Source: R-RK-3 sp963834945 (GTDB taxonomy: Bacteria; Pseudomonadota; Alphaproteobacteria; Rhizobiales; Rhodomicrobiaceae). From it: a stretch of DNA of 64,000 nt. The notes below the pieces were generated by a model. It made no database searches and was not told where the DNA came from. It was given only the letters and a program-made list of their open reading frames with translations. Of this stretch, positions 17,725-27,037 are shown piece after piece. The first letter of the stretch is position 1. Each line of letters starts with the position of its first letter. Both the position numbers and the translations under genes were made by a program. The DNA lies in contig CAWIDT010000001.1 in the NCBI GenBank assembly GCA_963834945.1, positions 682,001-746,000 of the forward strand, given 5' to 3'.

Positions 17725-20220
17725 ATGGTTTCGGATGTGACATTCGCGGCCGAGCCGGAGCCAGCCGCCATGTCCGGGGCGCCGCGTGCGTCGGCGGCCG
17801 GGCCTGATCTCTTGTCAATGCGGGGCATCTTCAAATCCTTCGGCATCACGCGCGCCGTCGAGGATGTGAGTCTTACCGTCCGCCGGGCCGAGATCGTGGG
17901 TCTGATGGGCGGCAATGGCGCCGGCAAGAGCACGTTGATGAAAATCGCCGGCGGGCTGATCGCGGCCGACCGGGGCGAGGTCTCGCTGCTCGGCCAGCCC
18001 GTCGGCGAGGATCATTCGCCCGCCGCCGCGATGCGCCTGGGACTGCGCTTCGTGCATCAGGAATTGTCACTCTGCCCCAATCTGCGGGTGTATGAGAATT
18101 TCGCCATCGAACTGCCCGACATCATCAGCGGCCTGCGCTGGCGCTCGCACGCCAAGGCCTTCGCCAGAGCCGCCCTCGACGATGTGTTTCCCGGCAACCG
18201 CATCGATGCGCGCGCCAAGGTGTCCGCCCTCTCGCTGTCGCAGCGGCAGATGGTGGAGATCGCCCGCGCCGCGAGCCACCCGGCCACCCGGCTAATGATC
18301 CTGGACGAGCCGACCTCCTCGCTGGGGGCGACGCAAGCCGAGCAGGTGCGGGCTTATATGAAGCGGCGGCGCGCCGACGGTATGTCGTTCATCTTCATTT
18401 CGCACCGCCTGCGCGAGACGCTCGATCTCGCCGACCGCATCGTCGTGATGCGCAACGGATCGGTGCCGTGGGCGGGCGCGACCGACAGCATCGGCCAGCC
18501 CGAGCTGCTGCGCCTGCTTGGGGGCGCCGCCGCTGATGCCGCGGAGGCAGGCGACCGGCCGGAGCGAGATCACGAACTGTTAGTCCTCATGGACAATGTC
18601 CATGATGCGGGCCTGCGCGGCGTGTCGCTTCAAGTCGGCCGAGGCGAAATCGTCGGCCTGGCCGGACTGGAGGGTAGCGGCCAGCGCGAAGTGCTGCGCT
18701 CGGTTTTCGCCCGGCGTGGGCCGGTTTCGGGCAGGATCGATGTGGGCGGCGAGGTGGCGTTCGTGTCCGGCGACCGCGCCAAGGAGGGCATCTTCCACCT
18801 TTGGTCGATCGACGACAATATCGCCATTTCCAGCCTGAAGCGGATGAGCCGCTGGGGCTTCGTCTCGCTGCGGCGCATGCGTGAGGTCACATCCGGCTGG
18901 TTCAAGCGGCTGCGGATCAGGGCAAGCGACGGATCGACGCCGATCACCGCGCTCAGCGGCGGCAACCAGCAGAAGGTGGTGATCGCACGGGCGCTGGCCG
19001 CTAACGCCGATGTGGTGCTGCTTGACGATCCGACGCGGGGCGTCGATCTGGGCACCAAGGCGGATCTCTACACGCTCTTTCGCGGCCTGGCGGATGAGGG
19101 CCGCGCCGTCCTGTGGTATTCGAGCGATGATTCCGAGTTCCTCGAATGCGACCGCACCATTGTCATGCGCAGCGGCGTCCCGGTCGCTGAGTTCCCGCGC
19201 CACCAGATGACGCCCGACCGGCTGGTCGAGGCCTCGTTCCGCCGGGTGGACGAAGTCGCCATCGATGCCGAGGCGCAGCGCAGGATCGACGGCGCGCGCC
19301 AGCGGGAGGCCTTCGTGCCGACGCTGATCCCCTTGCTCACCTTCGCGGCGATCTTTTCGGTTTGCGTCTCGCAGAATTCCGGCATCCTCTCCTCCTTCGG
19401 TCTGACGCTGGTGTTCTCGGCCGCCTTCGGCCTGGCCTTTGCCTCGATCAGTCAGCTTTTCATCATCGCGGCGGGCGATATCGACCTGGGAATCGGGCCG
19501 TTCATCGGCCTCACCAACGCGCTGGCGGCAACCTGGCTCGTCACCGACCCATGGCTGGCGGCACTGTGTTTTGCCGGGCTGCTGCTGGCCTATCCGCTCA
19601 TGGGCCTGTTCATCCATGCGCGGGCGGTGCCGGCGATCATCGTGACGCTGGGCATGTCCTTTGTCTGGCTCGGCCTTGCCAGCCTGCGCCTGCCGCGCGC
19701 CGGGGGCAGCGCGCCGCTCTGGCTGGTGGACCTGCTGCGCCTTAAGCCGCCCTTGCTGCCGATGCCGGTCTATCTGTGCCTGCTCCCGGCGCTCATCGCC
19801 TACGTCGTGCTGATGGTCTGGCGCTATGGAGCGGTGCTGCGCGGCTTCGGCGCCAGCCCGCGCGCCATCGAGGCGGCCGGATGGTCGACGCGGCTCGCCA
19901 AGGCGACCCTCTACGCCCTGGCCGGCCTGTTCGCTTTCCTGGCCGGCATCGTCATCACCGCCAGCACGCGCGGCGGCGATCCGACCGGCGCGGTTTCGAT
20001 GACGCTGTTGTCGGTCGCGGCGGTAATCCTGGGCGGGGCGTCGTTTTCCGGCGGCGTGGTGGCGCCGATCGGGGCGCTTTTCGGCGTGCTGACGCTGGTG
20101 CTGGTCGGCACGCTGCTGTCGCTGCTCGACGTTAACGGGCTTTACCTGCCGATGGTGCAGGGGCTGTTGCTGCTGGGCGTCGTCGGCCTGCGGGCGCTGC
20201 TGGTGCGGAGGCCCGCATGA
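17725..20220 (+). CDS. Sugar ABC transporter: ATPase fused to permease
   Basis: This 831-residue polypeptide joins two subunits that are normally separate. Residues about 28-510 are an RbsA-like double ATPase. The first domain has Walker A GGNGAGKSTLM (near 62), a variant signature LSLSQRQ, and Walker B LMILDEPTSS. The second has the degenerate P-loop GLEGSGQREV, the signature LSGGNQQK (near 410), and VVLLDDPTRGVDLG. From about 525 to the end is an RbsC-like permease with eight to ten hydrophobic helices, including AAGDIDLGIGPFIGLTNAL. The frame is continuous with no stop between modules. It overlaps the next permease gene by 4 bases. Confidence 0.92.
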   Translation: MVSDVTFAAEPEPAAMSGAPRASAAGPDLLSMRGIFKSFGITRAVEDVSLTVRRAEIVGLMGGNGAGKSTLMKIAGGLIAADRGEVSLLGQPVGEDHSPAAAMRLGLRFVHQELSLCPNLRVYENFAIELPDIISGLRWRSHAKAFARAALDDVFPGNRIDARAKVSALSLSQRQMVEIARAASHPATRLMILDEPTSSLGATQAEQVRAYMKRRRADGMSFIFISHRLRETLDLADRIVVMRNGSVPWAGATDSIGQPELLRLLGGAAADAAEAGDRPERDHELLVLMDNVHDAGLRGVSLQVGRGEIVGLAGLEGSGQREVLRSVFARRGPVSGRIDVGGEVAFVSGDRAKEGIFHLWSIDDNIAISSLKRMSRWGFVSLRRMREVTSGWFKRLRIRASDGSTPITALSGGNQQKVVIARALAANADVVLLDDPTRGVDLGTKADLYTLFRGLADEGRAVLWYSSDDSEFLECDRTIVMRSGVPVAEFPRHQMTPDRLVEASFRRVDEVAIDAEAQRRIDGARQREAFVPTLIPLLTFAAIFSVCVSQNSGILSSFGLTLVFSAAFGLAFASISQLFIIAAGDIDLGIGPFIGLTNALAATWLVTDPWLAALCFAGLLLAYPLMGLFIHARAVPAIIVTLGMSFVWLGLASLRLPRAGGSAPLWLVDLLRLKPPLLPMPVYLCLLPALIAYVVLMVWRYGAVLRGFGASPRAIEAAGWSTRLAKATLYALAGLFAFLAGIVITASTRGGDPTGAVSMTLLSVAAVILGGASFSGGVVAPIGALFGVLTLVLVGTLLSLLDVNGLYLPMVQGLLLLGVVGLRALLVRRPA

Positions 20221-21242
20221 CGCGGCTCGCTTTCATCCGGCGCCATCCCTGGGTATGGCCGGTGCTGTCGTCGCTGGCGCTGTTTGCGCTGGTGCTGATG
20301 TTTTCGCCGGTGCTGCGCTATAGCATCCTGACCGCCAACCTCGCGGCGGCGTCCTTCCTGGCGCTGGTCGGCATCGGCCAGATGTTCCCCATCGCCTCAG
20401 GCGAAGGCGGCATCGATCTGTCGGTGCCGTTCGTGATGAATTTCTGCGCCTTCCTGGCGGTGCAGATGGTGGACGGATCGGTCGCATCGATCGCTCTCGT
20501 CCTGCTGCTGGCCGCCGCGTTCGGCGTGACGGTGGGGCTGGCGAACGGCGTCATCGTCGTCGCCTTCCGCATTCCGCCGATCATCGCAACGCTGGCGGTC
20601 GGCTATGTGGTGCTGACCTTGGTGCAGCTGATCTCGTCGCAAGGCGGCGCCACCACCTTTGCGGCGCGCAGCTTCACCAACTTCATCCGCGCCGATCTGC
20701 TAGGCATCCCGGTGCCGTTCTTCATCGTGCTGGCGATGGGCGGGCTGGCGATGCTGGTGATCAACCGCACCGCCTTTGGCCGGTCGCTCCTGGCGGTAGG
20801 GCAGAGCCGGCAGGCGGCCTATCTTTCTGGCATCGGGATCAACCGCACCATTATCACCGCCTATATGATCAGCGGCGCCATGGCGGGCCTGACTGGCGTG
20901 CTGCTGGCCGCCTCGGTCGGCAGCGCCGATCTGGAGCTGGGCAACCCCTATCTGCTGGCGAGCGTCGGCGCCGTGGTCCTGGGCGGCAACCGCGTCTCCG
21001 GCGGCACGGCGACCGTCATCGGCACGGTGGCGGGGGCGCTGGTGCTGACGCTGCTGGTGGCGGCGGTCACGGTGGCGCATCTGCCGCTCGAATTTCAGAA
21101 CATCGCGCGCGGCGCGGTGATTACGGTGGTGCTCGTGCTGGCCAATGCACCCGACACGCTTAGCGGCCGGGCAAGCCGGCTACGCATCCGGAAGCGCGGG
21201 CCGGGCGCGGGAAACACGATCCAGGGACCAGAAGCAGCATGA
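20217..21242 (+). CDS. Sugar ABC transporter permease
   Basis: This 341-residue RbsC/BPD_transp_2 family permease has about ten hydrophobic helices. The family motif region ASGEGGIDLSVPFVMN parallels the GDIDLGIG segment in the permease half of the fused gene upstream. It probably forms a heterodimeric channel with that half. It is translationally coupled on both sides (ATGA at 20217 and at 21239). Confidence 0.93.
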   Translation: MTRLAFIRRHPWVWPVLSSLALFALVLMFSPVLRYSILTANLAAASFLALVGIGQMFPIASGEGGIDLSVPFVMNFCAFLAVQMVDGSVASIALVLLLAAAFGVTVGLANGVIVVAFRIPPIIATLAVGYVVLTLVQLISSQGGATTFAARSFTNFIRADLLGIPVPFFIVLAMGGLAMLVINRTAFGRSLLAVGQSRQAAYLSGIGINRTIITAYMISGAMAGLTGVLLAASVGSADLELGNPYLLASVGAVVLGGNRVSGGTATVIGTVAGALVLTLLVAAVTVAHLPLEFQNIARGAVITVVLVLANAPDTLSGRASRLRIRKRGPGAGNTIQGPEAA

Positions 21243-22003
21243 TTCCCCAGTCACCGATGAGCCTGGAAGGCACGGTTGCAATCGTCACGGGCGCGGCGGG
21301 CGGCGTCGGCCGGGCCGTGGTCGAGCTGTTCGCGCAGCTGGGCGCCAGTGTCGTCGCCGAAGATGTCGATCCGACGGTCTCCGGTCTGTTTGGCGGCAGC
21401 GAGCGGGTCGCGGCGCTGGCCGGCGATGTCCGCGATCCCCGCACCGCCGAGGCCGCCGCAGCGCTGGCAATCGACCGCTTCAATGGCGTTCATGTGCTGG
21501 TGAACAATGCGGCGGTCATTCTGTCCAAGGACATCCTGACGACCTCCGAAGAGGAGTGGGACACCGTCATGGCGGTGAATGTGAAGGGCGTCTTCCACCA
21601 TTGCCGCGCGGTGCTGCCGCATTTCCTGGCGCAGGCGAGCGGCTCCATCGTCAATGTCAGCTCGATCTCCGGCGTGGTCGGCCTGCCGCAGCAGGCAGCC
21701 TATTGCGCCAGCAAGGGCGCCATTGTGCAGATGACGCGCCAGCTCGCGGTCGAATATGCCGATCGCGGCATCCGGGTGAATTCGGTCGCGCCCGGCGCAA
21801 TCGATACGCCGTTCCTGACCCGCCATCTCCAGGCGCAGGAGGACCCCGCGGCCGCCGCGCTCGCCGTCAATGCTGCGCATCCGCTGGGGCGCTATGCTTC
21901 CCCTGCGGAGATTGCCCAAGCCATCGCCTTTCTGGCCTCGCCCGCATCGTCATTCGTGACCGGCGCGATCCTCACCGCCGACGGCGGATACACCGCCCGC
22001 TAA
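21239..22003 (+). CDS. SDR-family oxidoreductase
   Basis: This 254-residue classical short-chain dehydrogenase has the cofactor motif TGAAGGVG near residue 18, VLVNNAA in the NNAG position, Ser in VSSISGV and the catalytic YCASK. The C-terminal FVTGAILTADGGYTAR is typical of NAD(P)H-dependent classical SDRs. Overlap with the permease gene places it in the importer operon, so it probably oxidises the imported sugar or polyol. Confidence 0.93.
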   Translation: MIPQSPMSLEGTVAIVTGAAGGVGRAVVELFAQLGASVVAEDVDPTVSGLFGGSERVAALAGDVRDPRTAEAAAALAIDRFNGVHVLVNNAAVILSKDILTTSEEEWDTVMAVNVKGVFHHCRAVLPHFLAQASGSIVNVSSISGVVGLPQQAAYCASKGAIVQMTRQLAVEYADRGIRVNSVAPGAIDTPFLTRHLQAQEDPAAAALAVNAAHPLGRYASPAEIAQAIAFLASPASSFVTGAILTADGGYTAR

Positions 22004-22107
22004 TAGCACTTCCGGCTGCGAGGTAAAGCAGTGCACCTTTACGTCCTCCACGGGAGAGGCTGCCTCATCAGCGTCATCGCCGTTGATTGTGGTGCATCAC
22101 ACGGTCC

Positions 22108-23155
22108 ATGCTGCGGGCGATGATGCGTCCCGGCCCCCGCAATCTGATCACCGATGTTCCCGGCCTCGCCGTCGGCCATGCCGACGATGCCGCGTTGCGC
22201 TCCGGCGTGACCGTCATCCTGCCCGGCTCGCCGGCGCGGGCGGCGGCCGATCTGCGCGGCGGCGCGCCCGGCACGCGCGAAACCGAGACGATGGCCGATG
22301 CCGGGCTCGTCAATGAGGTGCATGCGCTGGTGCTCTCGGGCGGCTCCGCTTTCGGGCTCGATGCGGCGACCGGCGTGCAAAGTTTCCTGCGCGAGTGCGG
22401 CGTCGGCTTCGCCGTCGGTCCGGCGCGGGTGCCGATCGTGCCGCAGGCGATCCTGTTCGATCTGCTGAATGGCGGCGACAAGAATTGGGGCCTCCATCCA
22501 CCCTATCGCGAGATGGGATATGAGGCCGCCGGGCGCGCCGCCGCCGAATTCGCGCTCGGCACTTCGGGCGCGGGCTTCGGCGCGACGGTCGCCTGGAAGC
22601 AGCCGGGCGGGCGCATGATGGGCGGCCTCGGCAGCGCCTCGATCGTGCGCGCGGACGGCCTTGTGGTCGGGGCGCTCGCGGCGGTGAACGCGGCGGGCAG
22701 CGTCACCATGGGCGACACGCCGCATTTCTGGGCCGCGCCGCTGGAGATCGGCCGCGAGTTCGGCGGGCTCGGCTGGCCTCCGATGGGATCAGACGCAGCG
22801 CACTCGCTGGTGTTCAAGGGCGGCGCCATCGAAAACACGACGCTGGGCGTGGTCGCCACGGATGCCGCGCTCACCAAGGCGGAGCTGAAACGGCTGGCGG
22901 TGATGGCGCAGACCGGCCTCGCCCGCGCCATCGTGCCCGTGCATACGCCCATCGACGGCGACATCGTCTTCGCCCTCTCGGTCGGCGAGCGCAGGCTGGT
23001 CAATCCGGTTTTGGAGCTGACCGAACTCGGCGCGATGGCCGCCGAGCGCGCTCGCCAGGGCGGTGGCGCGCGGCGTCTATGAGGCGGGCGGCACCTCAGG
23101 CGTGGCCGACGTGCCCGCCTACCGGGAGGCATTTCCGCAAAGCTTCAGAACATGA
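22108..23155 (+). CDS. P1-family (DmpA/S58-type) peptidase, frameshifted near the 3' end
   Basis: This is a self-processing N-terminal nucleophile hydrolase of the P1/S58 family. It begins MRPGPRNLITDVPGLAVGH, has ALVLSGGSAFGLDAATGV, and carries the ENTTLGVVATDA segment where the family cleaves before the nucleophilic Thr. As sequenced, the frame stops at 23082. Removing one extra G near 23050 restores LARAVARGVYEAGG and a normal C-terminus ending at 23155 (348 residues). The start could be ATG 22108, 22120 or 22123. The restored stop lies inside repeat copy B. It may belong to the importer operon (gap about 100 bases). Confidence 0.85.
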
Positions 23156-23271
23156 TCGGGAAAACCATGTCTCCGCGAAGGCGGGGATGGACACCGGTTT
23201 TCCTGAAAAATCGTGTGAAAACAAAGAAATCTAGATCATGATCGTTTCCGTGTGAAGCGATCATGATCTAA
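23150..23271. repeat. Two-hairpin dispersed repeat, copy B
   Basis: The first arm ACATGATCGGGAAAA and its partner GGTTTTCCTGAAAAATCGTG enclose an inserted CTCCGCGAAGGCGGGGAT hairpin. The second element is the perfect palindrome TAGATCATGATCG / CGATCATGATCTA (23232-23271). The link between them (AAAACAAAGAAATC) is identical to copy A. Confidence 0.85.
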
Positions 23272-23374
23272 GCAGGTTCCCTCGGCTAAGCCAACAGTTG
23301 CGCTTTCGCCTGACGACACCTTTCGCCTCATCCCTGACGTCGGGCTCATGTCGCTTCGTGACCGTCAAGAGACA

Positions 23375-24364
23375 TCAAACCTTGCGACCGTATGCGGTGC
23401 GGCCTAGGAGACTTCTCGCAATCGATTTCGCAACTTCATGTGCATGATCGATGAACAGTTGAACAACCGGACTGAGAGTGCGGTTTTTCAAGCTGAAAAT
23501 TGCGATAGGCATTGGCCGAACACGCAGATCGATCGGCAGCGCCTTAAGTGACCAATGTTTCGCGTTAAACCGCAGCACAGAACCATGGAGAACGGTCAGG
23601 AAACGTCCAGTCCTGAGCAAATGCAAGCGCATTTGCATTGAGAATGACGTCACGCTTTGGCGGGGCAATTCCAGACCATTGGCGCGGAACCCATCCTCGA
23701 TATAGGAACCGGACACGCTGGTGGCCGGAAAGAGGATCCATGGCTCGTGCATCAATTCTGCGAGCATGACTTTGCGACGGCGGGCCCATCGATTGCGTGC
23801 GCCGGCAACCACGAAGAATGCGTCATCGCATAAGACTTCCATAGCCACGTCGTCGGTGGAGAGAGGCTTGAAAACCCTCCCGAGCAGGAGATCGACCCTG
23901 CGCTCTCGCAGCTCCGGGAATTCCTGTTCACCCGGTTGGGCCGCTATGACATGCACAGAGACCTTAGGATATCGACTGGACAGTCGGTCGACGACTGCAG
24001 GCAGGAACCCGGTGGCCAGTGACTCCGGGCAGCCTATCCGTACTTCCCCGGCTGTGGGGTCGGCCAAGAATTCGATGTCTCGTATTCCTTGCTTCAGCTC
24101 ATCAAACACCACGTCCCCGCGCTTAAGCAAAGCGCGTGCATAAATTGTGGGCTCAATCCCCCGCGTGCTGCGATCGAGAAGACGGACGCCGATAGCGCTT
24201 TCCAGGCTGGCGATCGCTTCGGAGACGGCAGGCTGAGACATCCCGAGATGAGCGGCCCCTTTGACCATGCTTCCCCACTGCACAACCGTGAAAAGAATAT
24301 GGAGGTCGCGCAATTTGAGGCGCCGGCCGATGCGGGTCTCCCAGTTCTGCATCGGGCTGACCAT
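23375..24364 (-). CDS. LysR-family transcriptional regulator
   Basis: This 329-residue LysR regulator has a winged helix-turn-helix at about 18-75 (HLGMSQPAVSEAIASLE) and a C-terminal effector domain starting GEVRIGCPESLA. It resembles the GbpR/CbbR-like subset that begins with RLKLRDLHIL. It is divergent from the lipocalin-like gene across 145 bases, which is probably its target. The frame is intact. Confidence 0.92.
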   Translation of the reverse strand: MVSPMQNWETRIGRRLKLRDLHILFTVVQWGSMVKGAAHLGMSQPAVSEAIASLESAIGVRLLDRSTRGIEPTIYARALLKRGDVVFDELKQGIRDIEFLADPTAGEVRIGCPESLATGFLPAVVDRLSSRYPKVSVHVIAAQPGEQEFPELRERRVDLLLGRVFKPLSTDDVAMEVLCDDAFFVVAGARNRWARRRKVMLAELMHEPWILFPATSVSGSYIEDGFRANGLELPRQSVTSFSMQMRLHLLRTGRFLTVLHGSVLRFNAKHWSLKALPIDLRVRPMPIAIFSLKNRTLSPVVQLFIDHAHEVAKSIARSLLGRTAYGRKV

Positions 24365-24509
24365 CGGCTTTACCTATATCGTTAGAGGCAAATTCCTAGT
24401 TCCTTTTATAGCACATTGGACGCACCGTAGGTCATGTCGCGTGGGGCAGGATATCGGACCCCATCGCATGTGAGCGATTTTCCCGTGCGCGGCTAGTCGG
24501 GAGAGGAGC

Positions 24510-25028
24510 ATGATGAATCGGTTTCGTAGACTGACACCCGTCGCCACAGCGCTGCTGCTTCTGGGAACAGCGCTGCCCCCGAGAAACGCGGTCGGACAGC
24601 AGAACACGTTGAAGGAGCAAATCGTGGGCACCTGGACCTATGTGTCCGTCGACATTGTCCGCCCGGACGGCAACCGGATCCCGCTGTTCGGTCCCAATCC
24701 GTCGGGTCTCGCGAGCTTTGACAGCAACGGCCATTATTTGTTGCTGACCGCGCGCACTGGCCAGCCCAAATTCACGTCCAATAATCGGATGGAGGGCACT
24801 GCGGAGGAGAACAAGGGGGTCGTGCAAGGATCGATCGCGCATTTCGGTCGGTATACTGTCAATGAGGCAGATAAGACGATTACCTTTCACATAGAAACTA
24901 GTACGTTTCCTAACTGGAACGGCGCAGAGCAGAAACGACCTTTCATCATCACGGGGGACGAGCTGCAGTGGACGACTGCAGCGTCCAGCGGTGGAACGGC
25001 CGAAGTCGTGTTGAAGCGAGCCAGGTAG
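24510..25028 (+). CDS. Secreted lipocalin-like domain protein
   Basis: This 172-residue protein has a signal peptide (about 1-30, hydrophobic ATALLLLGTALPP), then a lipocalin-like beta domain starting LKEQIVGTWTYVSVD. LASFDSNGHYLLL and GRYTVNEADKTITFHIE are typical of the bacterial lipocalin_5-type domain. It is probably periplasmic. GGAGAGGAGC precedes the ATG. The divergent LysR gene suggests inducible expression. The ligand and function are unknown. Confidence 0.8.
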   Translation: MMNRFRRLTPVATALLLLGTALPPRNAVGQQNTLKEQIVGTWTYVSVDIVRPDGNRIPLFGPNPSGLASFDSNGHYLLLTARTGQPKFTSNNRMEGTAEENKGVVQGSIAHFGRYTVNEADKTITFHIETSTFPNWNGAEQKRPFIITGDELQWTTAASSGGTAEVVLKRAR

Positions 25029-25219
25029 GCGCCCCGCACCGCAACTGCGTGCAGACTGAGCAGACCTAGTGAGGCTGCACCATATCACAAACGCAAATAG
25101 CGACGGGACACCCGCTTATGGCCCACGGCGGAAGGTCATGGAACGCCCGAGTTCGGCTTGCACCCCATTGCCGACCTTACTGGCTGAGTTCATCTGTTGA
25201 ACAAGCCAAGCAACTCTGC

Positions 25220-25987
25220 TTAGCGCCAATCCCCCAGCACCGCATTGATCAGTGCCAGCGCCGCGACGGCGGCGGTGTCGGCGCGCATGATTCGCGGTCC
25301 GAGCGATATGGCATGCACGAACGGCAGCCGCAGCAGCGTTTCGCGCTCGGCCGGGTCGAAGCCGCCTTCCGGGCCGATCAGCAGCGCCAGCTTGCCTTGC
25401 GGCACACCCTCCAGCGCGTGAAGCGGCGAGGCAATCGGGGCCGCCTCATCGCAGAAAATCAGCGCGCGCGCCGCGTCCCAGCCGTTCAGCGCCTCGCCCA
25501 GCTTTTCCGGTCCGGAAACCTCGGGCAGCCACAGAACGCCGCATTGCTCCGCCGCCTCGACGACATTGGCGCGCATCCGCTCGACATTGACCCGCTCGGC
25601 ATTGGTCCGCCGCGTCATCACCGGGCGCAGCGCGGCGACGCCCATTTCGGTGGCTTTCTGCACCATGTAATCGAGCCGTGCCTTCTTTAGTGGCGCAAAC
25701 AGATAATGGATGTCCGGGCCGCCCGATTGCGGCCGGAGCTGCTCACGGGCGGTCAGCGTGCCGGCGCCGCGCTTGATCGCGATGATCTCGGCCAGCCATT
25801 CGCCGTCGCGGCCGTTGAAGACCAGCACCGCATCCCCGACGCCAAGGCGCAGCACATTGCCGAGATAATTGGCCTGCTGCGGCGTGCAATCCACCGCCGC
25901 GCCGGCCCTCAGCGCCGCCTCGACGAACAGCCGGGGCAATGAGCGGTGCGCGGCGGCGCCATCGCCGGGATTTGCTTTCTTCCTCAT
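25220..25987 (-). CDS. rsmE: 16S rRNA m3U1498 methyltransferase RsmE
   Basis: This 255-residue SPOUT-class methyltransferase modifies U1498 of 16S rRNA. The N-terminal PUA-like domain begins LPRLFVEAAL; the knot domain has KKARLDYMVQKATEMGV, LIGPEGGFDPAE and SLGPRIMRADTAA, all RsmE hallmarks. ATG 25987 (MRKKANPG) is preferred to the longer open frame. It is divergent from ubiA, a common alphaproteobacterial neighbourhood. Confidence 0.94.
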   Translation of the reverse strand: MRKKANPGDGAAAHRSLPRLFVEAALRAGAAVDCTPQQANYLGNVLRLGVGDAVLVFNGRDGEWLAEIIAIKRGAGTLTAREQLRPQSGGPDIHYLFAPLKKARLDYMVQKATEMGVAALRPVMTRRTNAERVNVERMRANVVEAAEQCGVLWLPEVSGPEKLGEALNGWDAARALIFCDEAAPIASPLHALEGVPQGKLALLIGPEGGFDPAERETLLRLPFVHAISLGPRIMRADTAAVAALALINAVLGDWR

Positions 25988-26072
25988 GACACCGCAGATA
26001 AGCCTTCGGGAGCCTTTCTCACAAGCCTGCTTTACGGATACACTCGGGCGCATCCAGGCAAGAGCCAGACCC

Positions 26073-27014
26073 ATGACACTTCATCGCGCCAGCACCGCGG
26101 ATGTCCAGGCCAGCGACGCGCCCTCGGGTAATTGGGTGGACCGCTACGCGCCGCCCTTCGCGCGAGGCTATCTGCGGCTGATGCGCGCGGACCGGCCCAT
26201 CGGCACGTGGCTGCTGCTTTGGCCATGCTGGTGGTCGGCCGCGCTGGCCTGGATCGCTGAAGGGCGGCGATGGCCGGATGTGTGGCTGCTGCTGCTGTTC
26301 GCGGTCGGCGCAACGGTGATGCGGGGCGCGGGCTGCACCTATAACGACATCGCCGACCGCCATTATGACGCGCAGGTCGCCCGCACCCGGACGCGGCCGA
26401 TCCCCTCGGGGCAGGTCAGCGCGCGCGCCGCGGCGGCGTTCATGGTGGTGCTGTCGTTCATCGGGCTCGCCGTCCTGCTGCAATTCAACGGGTTCGCCAT
26501 CGGGCTCGGTATCGCCTCACTCGGTATCGTGGCGTTCTATCCATTCATGAAGCGGATTACCTTCTGGCCGCAGATCGTCCTTGGCCTCGCCTTCTCCTGG
26601 GGCGCGCTGATGGGCTGGGCGCAGGTTTTCGGCCGGCTCGACGCGCCCGCGATCCTGCTCTACCTCGCGGCGATCGCCTGGACCGTCGGCTACGACACCA
26701 TCTATGCGCATCAGGACAAGGAGGACGACGCGCTGCTGGGGCTGAAATCGACGGCGCTGAAGTTCGGGCCGGCCACGCCACGCTGGCTGACGCTGTTTTA
26801 CGCGCTGGCCGTCATGCTGCTGGCCCTTGCCGGCTACGGAGCGGGCGCGGGCTGGCCGTTCTTCCTCGGGCTTTCGCTGGCCGGCGTTCATCTCGTCTGG
26901 CAAATAGTGACGCTGGACATCGACGATTCGGCCAATTGCCTGCGGCGCTTCCGCTCCAACCGCGATTTCGGCGCGCTGGTTTTCATCGCATTGCTGGCCG
27001 ATATGGCCATCTGA
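26073..27014 (+). CDS. ubiA: 4-hydroxybenzoate polyprenyltransferase UbiA
   Basis: This integral membrane enzyme of 313 residues attaches the polyprenyl chain to 4-hydroxybenzoate in ubiquinone synthesis. Both Asp-rich motifs are present: NDIADRHYD and YDTIYAHQDKEDD. About eight hydrophobic helices are visible, and MRADRPIGTWLLLWPCWW is typical of UbiA. The start is ATG 26073. The frame is complete. Confidence 0.95.
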   Translation: MTLHRASTADVQASDAPSGNWVDRYAPPFARGYLRLMRADRPIGTWLLLWPCWWSAALAWIAEGRRWPDVWLLLLFAVGATVMRGAGCTYNDIADRHYDAQVARTRTRPIPSGQVSARAAAAFMVVLSFIGLAVLLQFNGFAIGLGIASLGIVAFYPFMKRITFWPQIVLGLAFSWGALMGWAQVFGRLDAPAILLYLAAIAWTVGYDTIYAHQDKEDDALLGLKSTALKFGPATPRWLTLFYALAVMLLALAGYGAGAGWPFFLGLSLAGVHLVWQIVTLDIDDSANCLRRFRSNRDFGALVFIALLADMAI

Positions 27015-27037
27015 AGACAAGAGGCACACATAAAAGC

